64,000 nt of DNA. Source: Insulibacter thermoxylanivorax (GTDB lineage: Bacteria; Bacillota; Bacilli; Paenibacillales; DA-C8). Under the pieces are notes generated by a model. It saw only the letters and a program-made list of their open reading frames with translations, was not told the DNA's origin and searched no databases. Made by a program: the position numbers and the translations under genes. This document shows positions 51,694 through 61,527 of the stretch, in pieces. Positions within the stretch are counted from its first letter, which is position 1. The number at the start of each line of letters is the position of its first letter. The stretch spans positions 1-64,000 of the forward strand of contig NZ_BMAQ01000001.1 in assembly GCF_015472005.1 (NCBI RefSeq), written 5' to 3'.

Positions 51694-53493
51694 CTACACG
51701 ACATAGGATTCCTCCTTGACCACCCGTTCTGCAATCTGCCGTTTTAACTGCGTGAGATTAACGGGATTTCTGCGGCTCAATTTCTTCAGGATCGACAGCT
51801 GCGTGCGCAGCGCATCCCCGCTCTCCATGGAACTGAGGCAGCGTCTGGCAAGAGCTTCGACGGCGGCGAAGGATTCATGCACATAGGCGGAGGCCATGGC
51901 AGCAGCGCAGGCAGCTTTCGCTTCACCGCCTTGCTCTTGCAGCTTCTTCGCCCGCAGCAAAGCGCTTTCAGCGGCGTAGATCGCGATCATCATATCGGCG
52001 AGGTCGGCGAGGATCTCCTGCTCTTGTTCTAGAGCCAGCTGATATCGCTGAACTGCAAGGCCGCCGGTCATGAGGAAGATCTTCTTCGCCATCGTCAGAA
52101 GATGCGTTTCTTCCGCCAGCGGTTCATCACCGAAGTCGAGGGCGGGCATATATGTGAGCAGCTCCGACTGCAGGTTCTGCAGGTTCTGCATGAGGGGGAG
52201 TTCGCCTTTCATCGCGCGTTTGAGCAGGGTTCCGGGGATGAGCAGGCGGTTGATCTCATTCGTCCCCTCGAAGATCCGATTGATGCGGGAATCGCGGTAG
52301 ATGCGTTCGATCTTGTATTCCTGGATATAGCCGTATCCGCCGTGGATCTGCACGCCTTCATCGGCGACATAGTCCAAGGCCTCTGAACCGAATACCTTGT
52401 TGATCGAGCATTCGATCGCATATTCGGAGATCGCCTTGGCTGCGGCTAATCCGCTGCCTTCTTCCTTCAAATCGATCGCTGACAGCGCTGCATCGAGCAG
52501 CCCGGCGGTCCGATAGACCATGCTTTCCAGCACGAAGGTGCGGATATTCATATCCGCCAGCTTGCGCCGGATCAGCGGGAAGGAGGCGATCGGCTGACCG
52601 AACTGCTGGCGCAGGTTCGCGTATTCCGCCGCAAGGGCAAGCGCCTCCTTGCAGGCACCGAGGCAGCCGGCAGCGAGTTTGAAGCGGCCGATATTGAGGA
52701 TGTTGAAGGCGATGAGATGGCCTTTGCCGGCTTCCCAGAGCAAGTTCTCGGCGGGGACGCGGACATGATCGAGGATGAGAGGACAGGTGGAGGAACCCTT
52801 GATGCCCATCTTCTTCTCCTCGGGTCCGATGATCACGCCTTCGCGGTCCCGTTCGATGATGAAGGTGCTGAACCGCTCCCCGTCCACCTTCGCATAGACG
52901 ATGAACAGATCGGCAAAGCCGGCATTGGTGATGAATTGTTTCTGCCCGGTCACGATGTAGTGCGTACCGTCCTCCGCCAGCTTCGCCGTCGTCTTCGCGC
53001 CGAGGGCATCGGAACCCGATGACGGTTCTGTCAGGCAGTAGGCGGCGATCCATTCCCCTGATGCCAGCTTCGGCAGATAACGTCGTTTCTGTTCATCGCT
53101 GCCGAAGTAGACGATGGGCAGGGTGCCGATGCCGACATGGGCGCCGAGGGACAGGGAGAAGGAGGAGCCGCGGGCCAAGCGCTCGCTGATCAGCGTCGTG
53201 CTGATCTTATCGAGGCCGAGACCGCCGTAGCTCTCAGGCACATCAGCAGCGAGCAGACCCAGCTCGCCGGCCTTGCGCAGCAGCTGGACGGTCAGCTCGT
53301 AATTCAGACTCTCGATTGCTGCATCATGCGTCAGCACGTCCTGGGTGATGAATTCATCCGTCGTCATCCCGATCATCCGCTGTTCTTCGCTCAGATCCTC
53401 GGGAAAGACCACGGCACGATCGTCCGCATCCTCGATCACAAAGCCGCCGCCGGGTATCTTCTTATCGGGCATCTTGTTATGCTGATTGCTCAT
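51694..53493 (-). CDS. fadE: Acyl-CoA dehydrogenase (FadE type)
   Basis: 599 residues, longer than short/medium-chain enzymes (about 380) because of a C-terminal extension, as in Bacillus FadE and very-long-chain enzymes. FAD-domain signatures are AYCLTEPSSGSDALGAKTTA and GKGHLIAFNILNIGRFKLA; the C-terminal domain has IHGGYGYIQEYKIERIYRDSRINRIFEGTNEINRLLI, where an acidic catalytic residue is expected. It performs the first oxidation of beta-oxidation, passing electrons to the ETF encoded at 59.7-61.5 kb. Located between fadA and fadD on one strand. Confidence 0.95.
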   Translation of the reverse strand: MSNQHNKMPDKKIPGGGFVIEDADDRAVVFPEDLSEEQRMIGMTTDEFITQDVLTHDAAIESLNYELTVQLLRKAGELGLLAADVPESYGGLGLDKISTTLISERLARGSSFSLSLGAHVGIGTLPIVYFGSDEQKRRYLPKLASGEWIAAYCLTEPSSGSDALGAKTTAKLAEDGTHYIVTGQKQFITNAGFADLFIVYAKVDGERFSTFIIERDREGVIIGPEEKKMGIKGSSTCPLILDHVRVPAENLLWEAGKGHLIAFNILNIGRFKLAAGCLGACKEALALAAEYANLRQQFGQPIASFPLIRRKLADMNIRTFVLESMVYRTAGLLDAALSAIDLKEEGSGLAAAKAISEYAIECSINKVFGSEALDYVADEGVQIHGGYGYIQEYKIERIYRDSRINRIFEGTNEINRLLIPGTLLKRAMKGELPLMQNLQNLQSELLTYMPALDFGDEPLAEETHLLTMAKKIFLMTGGLAVQRYQLALEQEQEILADLADMMIAIYAAESALLRAKKLQEQGGEAKAACAAAMASAYVHESFAAVEALARRCLSSMESGDALRTQLSILKKLSRRNPVNLTQLKRQIAERVVKEESYVV

Positions 53494-53558
53494 CGATGGA
53501 TCACTCCTTATTCGCTGACTTCCTGATCGACCTTATCGCCAGCATTCTTCCTTCTTGT

Positions 53559-54740
53559 TCAAGCATGAACTTCAAATACGCCGGCTGCCCCCATCCCTCC
53601 GCCGATGCACATGGAGACGACGCCGAAACCGCCGCCGCGCCGCTTAAGTTCGTGCAGCAGAGTGACCGTCAGCTTGGTACCTGTGCAGCCAAGAGGATGA
53701 CCGAGGGCGATCGCGCCGCCGTTGACGTTCACCCGCTGCTCATCGAGCTGAAGCTCACGGATGATATGCAGGCATTGGGAAGCGAAGGCTTCATTGATCT
53801 CGTACAGCGCAACCTGATCCGGCGAGATTCCCGTCATGCGGAGCGCCTTCGGGATCGCCTCGACGGGGCCGACGCCCATGATCTCCGGTTTGACGCCGGC
53901 CAGGGCATAGGCGTGGAAGGTCGCCAGCGGTTTAAGCCCTAAGGCCGCCGCGCGCTCTTTGCTCATGACGAGGACGGCTGCCGCACCGTCGCTCATCTGT
54001 GAGGAGTTGCCGGCGGTGACCGTGCCGCCTTGTTTGAAGGCCGGCCGCAGCTGGGCAAGGGCTTCCAGCGAAGTGTCGGTGCGGAATCCTTCATCTTGTT
54101 GGAAGATGAAGCTTCGCTCGAAGCGCTTTCCGTCCTCGCCAATCCCGCTGCGCACGATCTGAAGCGGGGTGATCTCCTCGCGGAACTTCCCGTCTGCCCA
54201 AGCCGCGGCTGCCTTCCGATGGCTGGACAGGGCGAAGGCGTCTTGATCTTCCCGCGAGATGCCGAACTGCTCAGCGACATTCTCCGCGGTAAGGCCCATC
54301 CCCATGTACACTTCTGGCATCTCGCTGACGATGCGGGGATGGGGGGAGGGCTTGAATCCGCTCATCGGTACGTGGCTCATGCTCTCCACGCCGCCGGCGA
54401 TGATCATCTCCGCTGCCCCGCTCATGATCCGTTCGGCTGCGTAAGCGATGGACTGCAGTCCCGATGCGCAGAAGCGGTTGACGGTGATCGCCGGTACGGA
54501 GACCGGAAAGCCCGCATAGAGGGCCATGATCCGCGCGAAGTTCAGCCCTTGCTCGCCCTCGGGCATCGCACAGCCGATGATGATGTCATCGATCTCCTCG
54601 CGGCTTACCCCCGGCGCCCGCTCGATCACCGCCTTCAGTACAGCCTTGCCCAGGTCTTCCGCTCGTGTCTCTGCCAGACTGCCGCGCCGCGCTTTGCCCA
54701 CGGCGGTGCGTGTTGCGGCAACGATGACAGCTTCTCTCAT
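53559..54740 (-). CDS. fadA: Acetyl-CoA acyltransferase (3-ketoacyl-CoA thiolase)
   Basis: 393-residue thiolase. Nucleophile Cys in VNRFCASGLQSIAYAAERI (about residue 88), the His of GGAIALGHPLGCTG, and the second Cys/glycine loop in SMCIGGGMGAA. It cleaves 3-ketoacyl-CoA with CoA. ATG 54740 is preceded by GGGGTG; earlier in-frame sequence is not thiolase-like and lies within the next gene's 3' end. The 22-nt distance to fadN fits one transcript. Confidence 0.96.
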   Translation of the reverse strand: MREAVIVAATRTAVGKARRGSLAETRAEDLGKAVLKAVIERAPGVSREEIDDIIIGCAMPEGEQGLNFARIMALYAGFPVSVPAITVNRFCASGLQSIAYAAERIMSGAAEMIIAGGVESMSHVPMSGFKPSPHPRIVSEMPEVYMGMGLTAENVAEQFGISREDQDAFALSSHRKAAAAWADGKFREEITPLQIVRSGIGEDGKRFERSFIFQQDEGFRTDTSLEALAQLRPAFKQGGTVTAGNSSQMSDGAAAVLVMSKERAAALGLKPLATFHAYALAGVKPEIMGVGPVEAIPKALRMTGISPDQVALYEINEAFASQCLHIIRELQLDEQRVNVNGGAIALGHPLGCTGTKLTVTLLHELKRRGGGFGVVSMCIGGGMGAAGVFEVHA

Positions 54741-54762
54741 ATCTAACACCCCATTTCTCCGG

Positions 54763-57177
54763 TCAATTGCGCAGCGGCTTGCCCGTGGCCAGCATCGCCT
54801 GCATCCGCTGCTGTGTCTTCGGCTCACCGCACAAACTGAGGAAGGCTTCGCGCTCGAGGTCGAGGAGATAGGCTTCGCTGACCAGCGTGCCCGGCGGTAC
54901 ATCGCCGCCGGCGAGCACATGGGCCAGCTTATCGGCGATCGTCAAGTCATGGTCGCTGATCTGACCGCCTAGATGAAGCTGCCTCGCACCGAGCTGCAGC
55001 ACGGCTTTGCCGTCCCTGCCAACGACTTTGATCGGCCTTGCTTCAGGAGGCAGGTAACCGGATGCAGCCAGCTCCAAAGCCAGGCGCTTCGCTTCATACA
55101 ACTGCCGGTCGCGGCTTGCGGTGATTCGGTCCTGCTCCCGCAGCAGGCCTAAGCGCTTCGCATGATGCGCACTCGTCGATACCTTGGCCATGCCGATCGT
55201 CTCGAAGATGCGATTCACATAGGGCTGCATGTCTGCGGCCGGTACATCGGCTAAGGTTTCGCTGAGCCGCAGGATCAGCTCCTTGCATCCGCCGCCGGCG
55301 GGGATCAGACCGACGCCGGCTTCCACAAGTCCGCAGTAGGTTTCCGCCGCCGCATAGACGCGGCTTGCCGCCAAGCATACTTCCAAACCACCGCCGAGCG
55401 TCATGCTGTGGGGCGCGGCGATCACGGGTTTTGTGCAGTATTTCAGCCGCATCATTGTATCCTGGAACAGGCGGATGATGCGATCGATCTCATCCCATTC
55501 CTCGTCCTGCGCTTCCATCAGGAGCAGCATCAGATTGGCACCGACGCAGAAATGCCGTGCCTCATTGGCGATGATCAGCGCCTCATAACGCTCCTCGACG
55601 ATCTCCACGCTTCGCTGGATCATCATCAGGATATCGCCGCCGATGGCCTGGTTCGGGGAATGGAATTCCAAACAGACCGCGCCGTCGCCGATGTCGATGA
55701 GACTGGCGCCGTTGTTGCGTTCAATGATGCGGCCCTGCTCCTTGAAACGCTGCAAAGAAAGATGGGTACTGTCCGTCTCTTCCTCGCGCCAGGCACCGTT
55801 TATCACCACTTTACGCATGCCGCCTTCCTGCTTGTAGAAGGAATCGTTGCCCGCTGCGAGCCAATCTTGGACCCACTTCGGCAGGACCAGCCCATCTTGT
55901 TCCATGCGCGCAGCGGTGCGTGCTAAGCCAAGCGCATCCCAAGTCTCAAAGGGGCCGAGCTGCCAGTTGAAGCCCCAGCGCATCGCGCGGTCGATCTCGA
56001 CGATCGAATCGGCGATCTCGCCTGCCTTCTCCGCGGCATAGAGCAGTACGTGTTTAAGCACATTCCAGGAGAACTCACTGCTCCGGTCGCCGCCCTCGAC
56101 CAGCGCCCGGATCTTCGCTGCGGCGCCCTTCGCCGCCCTCGCTGCTTCAAGCGCCGGGTAAGAAGGCTTGCCCGCCTTGGCATAGTCCATGGAAGCAAGA
56201 TTCAAGGCGAGGATGGTGCTGCCTTGCTCGCTTTTGACCTTGCGGTAGAAGCCGCTGCCCGATTTTTCGCCGAGCCAGCCGCGCTTCACCATCTCGTGGA
56301 GCACCTCCGGCGGCGTAAACACCTCCCGTTCTTCCGGCGAAGCGGCGTGCCTGCGGACATTGTCCGCTACATGGAGGAAGGTATCGAGACCGACCAGATC
56401 CAAGGTGCGGAAGGTGGCGCTCTTCGGCCGGCCCATCGCCGGGCCGGTGATCGCATCGACTTCTTCTACGCTGAGCCGGGCCTTCATCATCTCGCGCAGG
56501 GTGATAAGCAGGCCGTAGGTGCCGATGCGGTTGGCGATGAAGTTCGGCGTATCCTTGGCGAGGACCACGCCCTTGCCGAGCCGCTGCTCGGCAAAGCTGC
56601 GCACGGCGGCGACTGCCTCCGGCTTCGTCAGCCTTCCGGGGATGATCTCGAGCAGTTTCATGTAGCGCGGCGGGTTAAAAAAATGCGTCCCCAGGAAATG
56701 CTCGCGGAAGGAGCGGTCCAGATGAGCCGACATCGCCTCGATCGAGATGCCGGACGTATTCGTGCTGACGATCGCATCCTCCCGCCGCCAGCGGGCGATC
56801 TGGCTGAGCACCTGCTGTTTCACATCCAGTCGTTCCGTGACGGCTTCGATGATCCAGTCGGCATCTTGGATCTTGGTGAGATCATCCTCCATATTGCCCG
56901 CGTGAATGCGGGTGATGAAGGATTCATCATAGAGCGGAGCGGGCTGCGTCTTCCGAAGGCGCTGCAGGGCTTGTGCTGCATATCGGTTTCGCACTTGCGG
57001 GGACGCGAGGGTCAGCTCCTGCCGCATCTCCTCCTCCGTTAACCGCTCGGGTACGCGATCCAGCAGCAGCACAGTAAGCCCAGCATTCGCCAGATGTGCA
57101 GCGATGGCCGCTCCCATCACGCCTGAGCCGATGATACAGGCCTTGCGGATCGTGGTGCGCTGAAGATTCACCTTCAT
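54763..57177 (-). CDS. fadN: Bifunctional 3-hydroxyacyl-CoA dehydrogenase / enoyl-CoA hydratase
   Basis: 804 residues. N-terminal NAD-binding domain IRKACIIGSGVMGAAIAAHLANAG, then the 3-hydroxyacyl-CoA dehydrogenase core with NTSGISIEAM and REHFLGTHFFNPPRYMKLLEIIPG, a second dehydrogenase C-terminal domain, and a C-terminal enoyl-CoA hydratase domain with MTLGGGLEVCLAASRVYAA and GLVEAGVGLIPAGGGCKE. This is the FadN order seen in Bacillus, opposite to E. coli FadB. AAAGGAGG lies 3 nt before ATG 57177 and 8-9 nt before an in-frame GTG at 57171, so the GTG may be the true start. It leads the fadN-fadA-fadE-fadD-thioesterase series. Confidence 0.95.
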   Translation of the reverse strand: MKVNLQRTTIRKACIIGSGVMGAAIAAHLANAGLTVLLLDRVPERLTEEEMRQELTLASPQVRNRYAAQALQRLRKTQPAPLYDESFITRIHAGNMEDDLTKIQDADWIIEAVTERLDVKQQVLSQIARWRREDAIVSTNTSGISIEAMSAHLDRSFREHFLGTHFFNPPRYMKLLEIIPGRLTKPEAVAAVRSFAEQRLGKGVVLAKDTPNFIANRIGTYGLLITLREMMKARLSVEEVDAITGPAMGRPKSATFRTLDLVGLDTFLHVADNVRRHAASPEEREVFTPPEVLHEMVKRGWLGEKSGSGFYRKVKSEQGSTILALNLASMDYAKAGKPSYPALEAARAAKGAAAKIRALVEGGDRSSEFSWNVLKHVLLYAAEKAGEIADSIVEIDRAMRWGFNWQLGPFETWDALGLARTAARMEQDGLVLPKWVQDWLAAGNDSFYKQEGGMRKVVINGAWREEETDSTHLSLQRFKEQGRIIERNNGASLIDIGDGAVCLEFHSPNQAIGGDILMMIQRSVEIVEERYEALIIANEARHFCVGANLMLLLMEAQDEEWDEIDRIIRLFQDTMMRLKYCTKPVIAAPHSMTLGGGLEVCLAASRVYAAAETYCGLVEAGVGLIPAGGGCKELILRLSETLADVPAADMQPYVNRIFETIGMAKVSTSAHHAKRLGLLREQDRITASRDRQLYEAKRLALELAASGYLPPEARPIKVVGRDGKAVLQLGARQLHLGGQISDHDLTIADKLAHVLAGGDVPPGTLVSEAYLLDLEREAFLSLCGEPKTQQRMQAMLATGKPLRN

Positions 57178-57362
57178 GACCTCCTTTAAGTCCAACTGCA
57201 TACGTCCATATGCTTTATTTCAACTGCTCATAACTCCAGCTGTGTCGGGATCAACGGTCCGTGTTTAACAGTCCGCGTTCGACTGCTAATGGCTGATCGC
57301 CTTTCGATCATTCACACTGACTGTTATTGATCGCTCTTATAACGGCCGCCCGGCTGCCAACG

Positions 57363-59513
57363 TCATCCCAGCACCGCCTCTGCTAAGATCTCGGCGATAT
57401 CCCTTGCCGCCGTACGATCCTCAGCGCCGAGCTGCTTGACGCCGTCCTCCAGCATCGTCAAACAGTAAGGACAGGCGCTGCTGATGATCGTCGGATCCGT
57501 GCTGAGGGCCTGTTCGGTCCGCGCTTCATTGATCCGTTTGCCGGCCCGTTCTTCCATCCACATCAGACCTCCGCCGGCGCCGCAGCACATGCCGCGGCTG
57601 CGCGAGCGCTCCATCTCCACGAGCTGTACGCCGGGCAGGGCCCGAAGCAGCTGCCGCGGCGCTTCGTAGATGCCGTTATAGCGCCCCAGATAGCAGGAAT
57701 CATGGTAGGTGATCCGCTCCTCGAGAGGTTTGCGGGGGATGAGGCGTCCTGATTCCAGCAGCATGGCGAGCAGCTCCGTATGATGCAAGATGGTGATGCT
57801 GGGATCAAGGCCGAAATCCGGATATTCATGCTTGAAGGTGTTGTACGTATGGGGGCAGGGGGTAACGATCTTGCGCACGCCCCAGCGATGGAACAGCACG
57901 ATGTTGGCAGCGGCCAGCTCTTGGAAGAGCAGTTCATTGCCCATACGGCGCGCGGTGTCCCCTGAGCTGTATTCCTCATCGCCGAGGACGGCGAAATTGA
58001 TCCCCGCCGTGTGAAGCAGTTTCACCAGGGACTGGGTGATCTTGCGGCTGCGGTTGTCATAGGAGCCCATCGATCCTGCGAAGAGCAGGTACTCGAAATC
58101 CGGGTTCTCGCGAACCGTTGGCACCGCATATCCCGCTTCGATCAAGGGCTGTGTCCAGGCGGTGCGCTCGCGCCTGCTGATGCCCCAGGGATTGCCTTGG
58201 CGTTCGATGTTGGTCAGCGCCCGCTGCCCCTCCGCCGGCAAGCTGCCTTCCATCAGCACCAAATAGCGGCGCATGTCGATGATCTTATCGACGTGTTCAT
58301 TGCCGACGGGACACACTTCCTCGCAGTTGCGGCAAGTGGTGCACGCCCACAGCTCCGCCTCCGTCATCACATCGCCGTGCAGCCGGACCTCCGACGCATC
58401 TCGATCTGCCCGCTTGCTCCAGGATTGCAGCTGGGCTGTCATCGTCGGTTCGATATCGGTGCCGGCCTTATTAGACCAGTCGACGGCTGCGGTTAACACT
58501 CCTGCGTCCACAACATGGGCACCCGGACTTGCAGTCAAGAAGTCCAGGGCTGTGCGCCGTCTGCCGCTGGACACCGCTCCTTGGTCTATGAGATGATCGC
58601 GCAGCTTCGTGATGAGATGCATGGGAGACAGCGCTTTGCCGGTATTGGAGGCAGGGCACACCTCCGTGCAGCGGCCGCATTCCACGCAGGCATACAGATC
58701 GAGCAGCTGTTTTCGCGAGAACTGTTCGATCTTCTCCACCCCGAAGCTCTCCGCCTCTTCATCGCTTAGATCGAGCGGACGGAGTCTGCCTGGCGGGGAC
58801 GTTCTTCTGAGTAGAATGTTGATAGGTGCAGTGATCAGGTGAAAGTGCTTCGATTGGGGGATATAGATGAGAAAAGCTAACAAGATCAACAGATGGAACC
58901 ACCAGCTCGCATAGAAGCCGACGAGAAGCGCAGTGCGGGGGAGGGAAGCGAGCAAGGCGGCGAGCCAAGAGCTGAGGGGCGAATACCAGGAGAAGGACGG
59001 TTCGTGAAGCGCACGTTCAAAGGTCAGCGTCATCAAGATGGAGAACATCAGCGTTCCAATAAAATACAGCACCATGCTCGGCTGCCAGCCCCGCTTGAGT
59101 CGGGGGACGCGTTCCATGTAGCGTCTGTACCCCGCATATCCGACGGATAAGAGGACGAGTGAGACGGTGATTTCCTGAATCAAACCGAAGACCGCATAAC
59201 CCGGCAGCGGCAGACCGCGTCCGCCCAGCCCCTTGATCAGGATGTCCAGCGCGCCCAGCTGCAGGATGAGGAAACCGTAGAAGATCACGACATGCATCAG
59301 GCCGCTTCGCTTGTCCTCAAGCAATTTGCGCTGTCCGAAGACCTCGGAGGCAAAATCACGGAGCCTAAGTGTCCATCTGCTGCCGTCGTCCGGCGGTGTT
59401 CCAAGTTTGATGGTTCTGTACCGGTTGTATACGATCGAGCCGAACTGGAAGAGGGCTGCTCCGGTGATCAAGAGGAAGAGCAGGAACTGGACCCACAGCC
59501 CCATCATAGGCAT
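57363..59513 (-). CDS. EtfD-type membrane iron-sulfur oxidoreductase (heterodisulfide-reductase-like)
   Basis: 716 residues. Five or six N-terminal membrane segments of the nitrate reductase gamma type (residues about 1-235), then two 4Fe-4S motifs, CVECGRCTEVCP (about 276-287) and CTTCRNCEEVCP (about 391-402). Two CCG-type Cys domains follow with CPHTYNTFKHEYP, CYLGRYNGIYE and MCCGAGGGLMW. This architecture matches EtfD/FadF proteins thought to accept electrons from ETF and pass them to menaquinone. Divergence from etfBA supports this. ATG 59513 is the first start; ATG 59507 or 59504 has a better distance to AAAGGA. The stretch 57178-57362 upstream of fadN shows no recognisable element. Confidence 0.92.
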   Translation of the reverse strand: MPMMGLWVQFLLFLLITGAALFQFGSIVYNRYRTIKLGTPPDDGSRWTLRLRDFASEVFGQRKLLEDKRSGLMHVVIFYGFLILQLGALDILIKGLGGRGLPLPGYAVFGLIQEITVSLVLLSVGYAGYRRYMERVPRLKRGWQPSMVLYFIGTLMFSILMTLTFERALHEPSFSWYSPLSSWLAALLASLPRTALLVGFYASWWFHLLILLAFLIYIPQSKHFHLITAPINILLRRTSPPGRLRPLDLSDEEAESFGVEKIEQFSRKQLLDLYACVECGRCTEVCPASNTGKALSPMHLITKLRDHLIDQGAVSSGRRRTALDFLTASPGAHVVDAGVLTAAVDWSNKAGTDIEPTMTAQLQSWSKRADRDASEVRLHGDVMTEAELWACTTCRNCEEVCPVGNEHVDKIIDMRRYLVLMEGSLPAEGQRALTNIERQGNPWGISRRERTAWTQPLIEAGYAVPTVRENPDFEYLLFAGSMGSYDNRSRKITQSLVKLLHTAGINFAVLGDEEYSSGDTARRMGNELLFQELAAANIVLFHRWGVRKIVTPCPHTYNTFKHEYPDFGLDPSITILHHTELLAMLLESGRLIPRKPLEERITYHDSCYLGRYNGIYEAPRQLLRALPGVQLVEMERSRSRGMCCGAGGGLMWMEERAGKRINEARTEQALSTDPTIISSACPYCLTMLEDGVKQLGAEDRTAARDIAEILAEAVLG

Positions 59514-59610
59514 CCGTCCTTTCTGTGTCCGATCTATTGGTGAGCCATGACAAGCGCCAAGCGGAATCAGAGAGCCGTCATAATCAAGGAATCGAGGATT
59601 ATACTTGTAA

Positions 59611-59624
59611 TGAATGACTATTCA
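59611..59624. promoter_or_regulatory. FadR-like operator between etfD and etfBA
   Basis: TGAATGACTATTCA has inverted TGAAT/ATTCA arms with a 4-bp centre, close to the Bacillus FadR operator core. On the plus strand a TATACT (59600-59605) lies just upstream, so the box would cover the etfB transcript start. FadR is released by long-chain acyl-CoA in Bacillus. Confidence 0.55.
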
Positions 59625-59708
59625 GCAAAGCTTGGGATTATAACTGTCGGCATTCGCTGCCCTGCGGACGAAGGCGGCAGAAGCTGCACAGGAGAAGGGG
59701 AAGATGCG

Positions 59709-60473
59709 ATGAAGATCTATGTATTGCTGAAGCAAACCTTCGATACGGAAGAGAGAATCGTGCTGCAGGACGGAGCGGTCAGCGAGGAGGGAGTACGGTA
59801 TATCATCAATCCCTATGATGAGTACGCGGTGGAGGAAGCGATCAGAATCCGGGAAGCCTGCGGCGGTACTGTCTATGTGGTCACTGCAGGCCCCGAAAGG
59901 GCGGCAGAGGCGCTGCGTACGGCGCTGGCGATGGGGGCCGACGAAGCGGTGCATATCGAGGAAGTGCCGGATGCGGATGAGGCGGTAACCTCCCGCTTGC
60001 TTGCCGCTTATCTGAAACAACAGAAGCCTGATCTCATCCTCGGCGGATTCTTCTCCATCGATCAAGGAGCCGGCCAGACGGCGATTCGCGTGGCTGAATT
60101 GCTCGGCATGCCCCATGTATCCGCCGTGACGAAGCTTACGGTTGAATCCGGAACTGCAAGATGTGAACGCGATGCTGAAGGGGATATCCAGCGCCTGGAG
60201 GTTGAGCTGCCGGCGGTCATCACGGCGCAGCAGGGACTCAATGAACCGCGGTATCCTTCCTTGCCGGGGATTATGAAGGCGAAGCGTAAGCCGTATCACC
60301 GCATCGGCTTGGAGCAGCTGGGCCTTAAGCCGGAGGAGCTGATGCCGCGCCGCAAACGGCTGATCGTCACACTGCCTCCGGCGCGCAGTGAAGGGCGCAT
60401 CTTAACGGGCACGCTAGAAGAACAGGTACAGTCGCTGATTGCTCATCTGCGGCAAGTCGAGAAGGTCATCTAG
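59709..60473 (+). CDS. etfB: Electron transfer flavoprotein beta subunit
   Basis: 254 residues. MKIYVLLKQTFDTEERI, IINPYDEYAVEEAIRIRE, VTAGPERAAEALRTALAMGADEAVHI, and LILGGFFSIDQGAGQTAIRVAELLGMPHVSAVT are typical of EtfB. It pairs with EtfA to carry electrons from acyl-CoA dehydrogenases. ATG 59709 is preferred because it begins the family sequence and follows AAGGGGAAG; the 54 earlier in-frame codons overlap the regulatory region. Followed by etfA after 14 nt. Confidence 0.95.
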   Translation: MKIYVLLKQTFDTEERIVLQDGAVSEEGVRYIINPYDEYAVEEAIRIREACGGTVYVVTAGPERAAEALRTALAMGADEAVHIEEVPDADEAVTSRLLAAYLKQQKPDLILGGFFSIDQGAGQTAIRVAELLGMPHVSAVTKLTVESGTARCERDAEGDIQRLEVELPAVITAQQGLNEPRYPSLPGIMKAKRKPYHRIGLEQLGLKPEELMPRRKRLIVTLPPARSEGRILTGTLEEQVQSLIAHLRQVEKVI

Positions 60474-60487
60474 AGGAGGTCCATGGG

Positions 60488-61471
60488 ATGGGAAAGACAT
60501 ATCTGGTTGTTGCCGAAGCAAGGGAAGGAGCTCTGCGTCAGGTTTCGGGGGAAGCCTTGCAGACGGCACGGATCATCGGTACCCCGCAGGACCGCTTCCT
60601 CGCCGTTGTGCCCGGCCTTGGGGTAACGGAGGCGGCCCGGCAATTAGCGGCATATGGTGCCAGTGAGGTGCTGGTGATGGATCACGCGGAGCTGGAACAC
60701 TACAATCCGGAGATCTATGCGGCGAATCTCATGCGCATCATCAAGCAGTATTCGCCCGATGTGATCCTTATGGGTCACACGGCCATCGGCAGGGATCTGG
60801 CACCGCGTCTCGCTGCCAAGTTAGATGCAGGCATGGCCTCCGACATCACCGCGGTTGAGCGGGACGGTGATGAGATAAGGCTGATCCGCCCGATCTATGC
60901 GGGCAAGGCCTTTGAGCACACGGTGCTCACGAGCACGCCTTGGGTGATCACCGTGCGGGCGAACAACCTGCCGCAGGCTGCTCTGCAGGAGGCAGCCGGG
61001 CAAGTGACAGAGCTGCCGTATGAGGCGCCGGAATCGCTGAGAACCATTGTTCATGACGTGATCCGAAAGTCTGCAGGGAGAGCGGATCTATCGGAAGCGC
61101 GGATCATCGTTGCCGGCGGGCGGGGCGTTAAGAGCAGCGAGGGCTTTAAGGTTCTGGAGCAGTTAGCGGATGTCCTGGGCGGCGCTGTGGGAGCATCGCG
61201 CGGCGCATGCGATGCCGGTTATTGCGACTATGCTTTACAGATCGGACAGACGGGCAAAGTTGTCACGCCGGATCTCTATATCGCCTGCGGCATCAGCGGT
61301 GCGATCCAACACCTGGCGGGGATGAGCCAGTCCAAAGTGATTGTCGCCGTGAATACCGATCCGGAAGCACCGATCTTCAGCATCGCGGATTATGGAATCG
61401 TCGGCGATCTGTTTGAAGTCGTGCCGCTTCTCGCACAGGCGTTACGGGAGTGGAAAGATCAGTCGGAATGA
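60488..61471 (+). CDS. etfA: Electron transfer flavoprotein alpha subunit
   Basis: 327 residues. N-terminal ETF domain with VILMGHTAIGRDLAPRLAAKLDAGMASDITAV; C-terminal FAD-binding domain with VAGGRGVKSSEGFKVLEQLADVLGGAVGASRGACDAGY and the signature LYIACGISGAIQHLAGMSQSKVIVAVNTDPEAPIFSIADYGIVGDLFEVVP. ATG 60488 follows AGAGGAGGT. The protein forms a heterodimer with EtfB; the EtfD-like protein encoded divergently is its likely membrane electron acceptor. Confidence 0.96.
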   Translation: MGKTYLVVAEAREGALRQVSGEALQTARIIGTPQDRFLAVVPGLGVTEAARQLAAYGASEVLVMDHAELEHYNPEIYAANLMRIIKQYSPDVILMGHTAIGRDLAPRLAAKLDAGMASDITAVERDGDEIRLIRPIYAGKAFEHTVLTSTPWVITVRANNLPQAALQEAAGQVTELPYEAPESLRTIVHDVIRKSAGRADLSEARIIVAGGRGVKSSEGFKVLEQLADVLGGAVGASRGACDAGYCDYALQIGQTGKVVTPDLYIACGISGAIQHLAGMSQSKVIVAVNTDPEAPIFSIADYGIVGDLFEVVPLLAQALREWKDQSE

Positions 61472-61527
61472 CGCTTCCGTCCGCTGAGGTTCAGAGTAAG
61501 CAACCGATATAGAATCAGATTTTATCA

